NCBI GenBank assembly: GCA_033557465.1
Contig: CM066039.1
Location: 48,141,788 to 48,205,787 of the forward strand
Source of the DNA: Ichthyophis bannanicus
Taxonomy: Eukaryota; Chordata; Amphibia; Gymnophiona; Ichthyophiidae
Length of the DNA stretch: 64,000 bases
Reading direction: 5' to 3'
Positions 62,956 through 64,000 of this stretch are shown in pieces. Below the pieces are notes generated by a model. That model did not search any database. It was not told the origin of the DNA and worked only from the letters and a program-made list of their open reading frames with translations. Positions within the stretch are counted from its first letter, which is position 1; every line of letters starts with the position of its first letter. The translations under genes and the position numbers were made by a program.

Positions 62956-64000
62956 TGTCAAACACCTTGCTGGCCCACAAGGCGGGAGCCTGGGGCTTCG
63001 GTGTTGCTCCTCTTCTAACAGCAAGGACTTTATGTTGCCCTCAGGGATTTTGGGTCCCAATAGCTAATCGAAATAAGGAGGTAGTTGTGGTCGAGTAGCT
63101 ATGCTTAAAGAGGTTTTATTTCCCATCCCGGGAGAATTCTTGCAACAAATATCAAAAAGCAAATAAACCATACAGCTGGTATAACACAAGTAAGGGACTA
63201 CAAATGGGAACAAAAATGCTTATTGTCAGCTTTAACTGAACAAAAAGAGGGAAAAACAGGATTTTCAATCACACACTTTGAACTATGAAATCTGTGCTCT
63301 CCCACAGATTTCACTCCAGCAGGCTTTCTTGGGCCCCTAACAAAAAGAGGTTATGCTATCAGAGAAAACAAGCGTACAGTCCATTTTGCACATGTCAGAA
63401 TTATCATCACCAAAGTCACAATTCATATCTTCAGGTGCTTCTTGATAATTATAACTTGCAGGGCTGTATTGTGGATTAGTGTTTGTTTCTCTCCTCTCGG
63501 CTGGGTCAGAGCACCACTCCCCCCTATCACTGCAGAAAGGTTCTTTACCACACACTATGGAATCTTTCCTTAGTGGGCTACACACTTCCTGACCACTGGG
63601 AGTAAAACTCAGTGCTCCTCTAGTCCAGGTACTTTGGCTTTCAGGCTGAGCTCTGCCTGGCTGGTGTGTAAACGGGAAGTGGAAACTTTTCTTCCCCTCT
63701 CTTCCTTTCACAGGACGTCTTTCTAAAGCATGGGATTTATCTCTTGGACAATTATTCTGGCTCCCCAGGTTCCTGCTATTGTGGTTATCTCTTCTCCCTG
63801 CTCCTCGTGGTTTATATCCTGGAGTCTCCCTCTGGCACCACACGGACTTTGGCTTAGTGCAGCCTAACTTCCCAGCACTAACCTTCGTGAACTCCTCTTG
63901 GATAAACCCCTCTGAGGTGCAGATTGATTCCACGTCTGAACCTTCCAGGTATGGCTCCTGGCTTTTCTGAGCGCTGTACTTTCCTTTCCCTCGAGTCCTC
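62956..64000 (-). repeat. 5' LTR of the Gmr1-like element (continues past the window)
   Basis: Matches the 3' LTR with an offset of 4,681 plus a few indels. Differences seen include 'cccatcccggg' for 'cccgtcccggg', 'gaggttatgctatc' for 'gagcaaactatc', and 'ggttatctcttctcc' for 'ggttctcttctcc'. By comparison about 390 bp should lie outside. One minus-strand frame is open from the window edge to 63,337, at least 221 codons. Confidence 0.92.

Larger units (their letters stand above)
58275..64000 (-). mobile_element. Gmr1-like Ty3/gypsy element lacking reverse transcriptase, young copy
   Basis: Order on the minus strand: 5' LTR (62,956 to beyond 64,000), primer-binding site (62,953-62,938), leader, one Gag-protease-integrase ORF (62,622-59,686), polypurine tract (59,722-59,710), 3' LTR (59,707-58,275). 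Integrase follows protease directly, as in Gmr1-type gypsy elements, where reverse transcriptase and RNase H come after integrase; here the ORF instead runs into the polypurine tract and LTR. The internal region is only 3,248 bp. The near-identical LTRs and open ORF show recent insertion, so reverse transcription was presumably supplied by a related element. Confidence 0.9.

Overview
The window is vertebrate nuclear DNA: spliced exons with GT-AG borders, long introns, and mixed CR1, L2, RTE/BovB-like, R4/Dong-like, L1-type, Ty3/gypsy, Penelope-like, hAT and Harbinger-like repeats. That mixture, and the style of the CR1 3' ends, fits an amphibian (a caecilian is my best guess) better than a mammal or bird. 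A squamate cannot be excluded. The species is inference.

The only host gene I can support is on the minus strand. Eight exons between 28,402 and 3,016 join in consistent phases with no stop. They encode part of a SMOC-family secreted matrix protein: Kazal domain, thyroglobulin type-1 domain, two short linker exons, second thyroglobulin type-1 domain, and the start of the SMOC-specific/extracellular calcium-binding region. The signal-peptide exon lies upstream (above 28,402, not found) and the EF-hand exons lie beyond the left edge. The protein looks closer to SMOC1 than SMOC2 but diverged from both, so it may be a third paralogue.

Everything else is repeats, many of them nested. From 1 to 28 kb, the SMOC introns hold hAT elements, foldback elements, CR1 and RTE fragments, tRNA-headed SINEs, and an R4/Dong-like LINE split by an L2 insertion. 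From 28 to 32.5 kb there is a Penelope-like end with a hammerhead-like motif and a complete 2.4-kb hAT element with 8-bp target-site duplications, carrying a small ORF, three octamer motifs, a minisatellite and a GC-rich palindrome. From 34 to 49 kb there is an internally deleted gypsy element, RTE, L2 and CR1 pieces, SINEs and small foldbacks. From 49.98 to 51.72 kb there is an L1-type element that has ORF1 but no ORF2, bounded by a 13-bp target duplication. From 54 to 57.3 kb there is a long decayed L2.

The right end (58,275 to beyond 64,000) is a young Ty3/gypsy element of the Gmr1 type on the minus strand. It has near-identical LTRs of about 1.43 kb and one intact 978-codon Gag-protease-integrase frame, but no reverse transcriptase or RNase H. 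With the ORF1-only L1 and the gene-less hAT elements, this gives several elements in one window that appear to move only with proteins supplied in trans. I saw no tRNA or rRNA gene, CRISPR array or bacterial-type operon.
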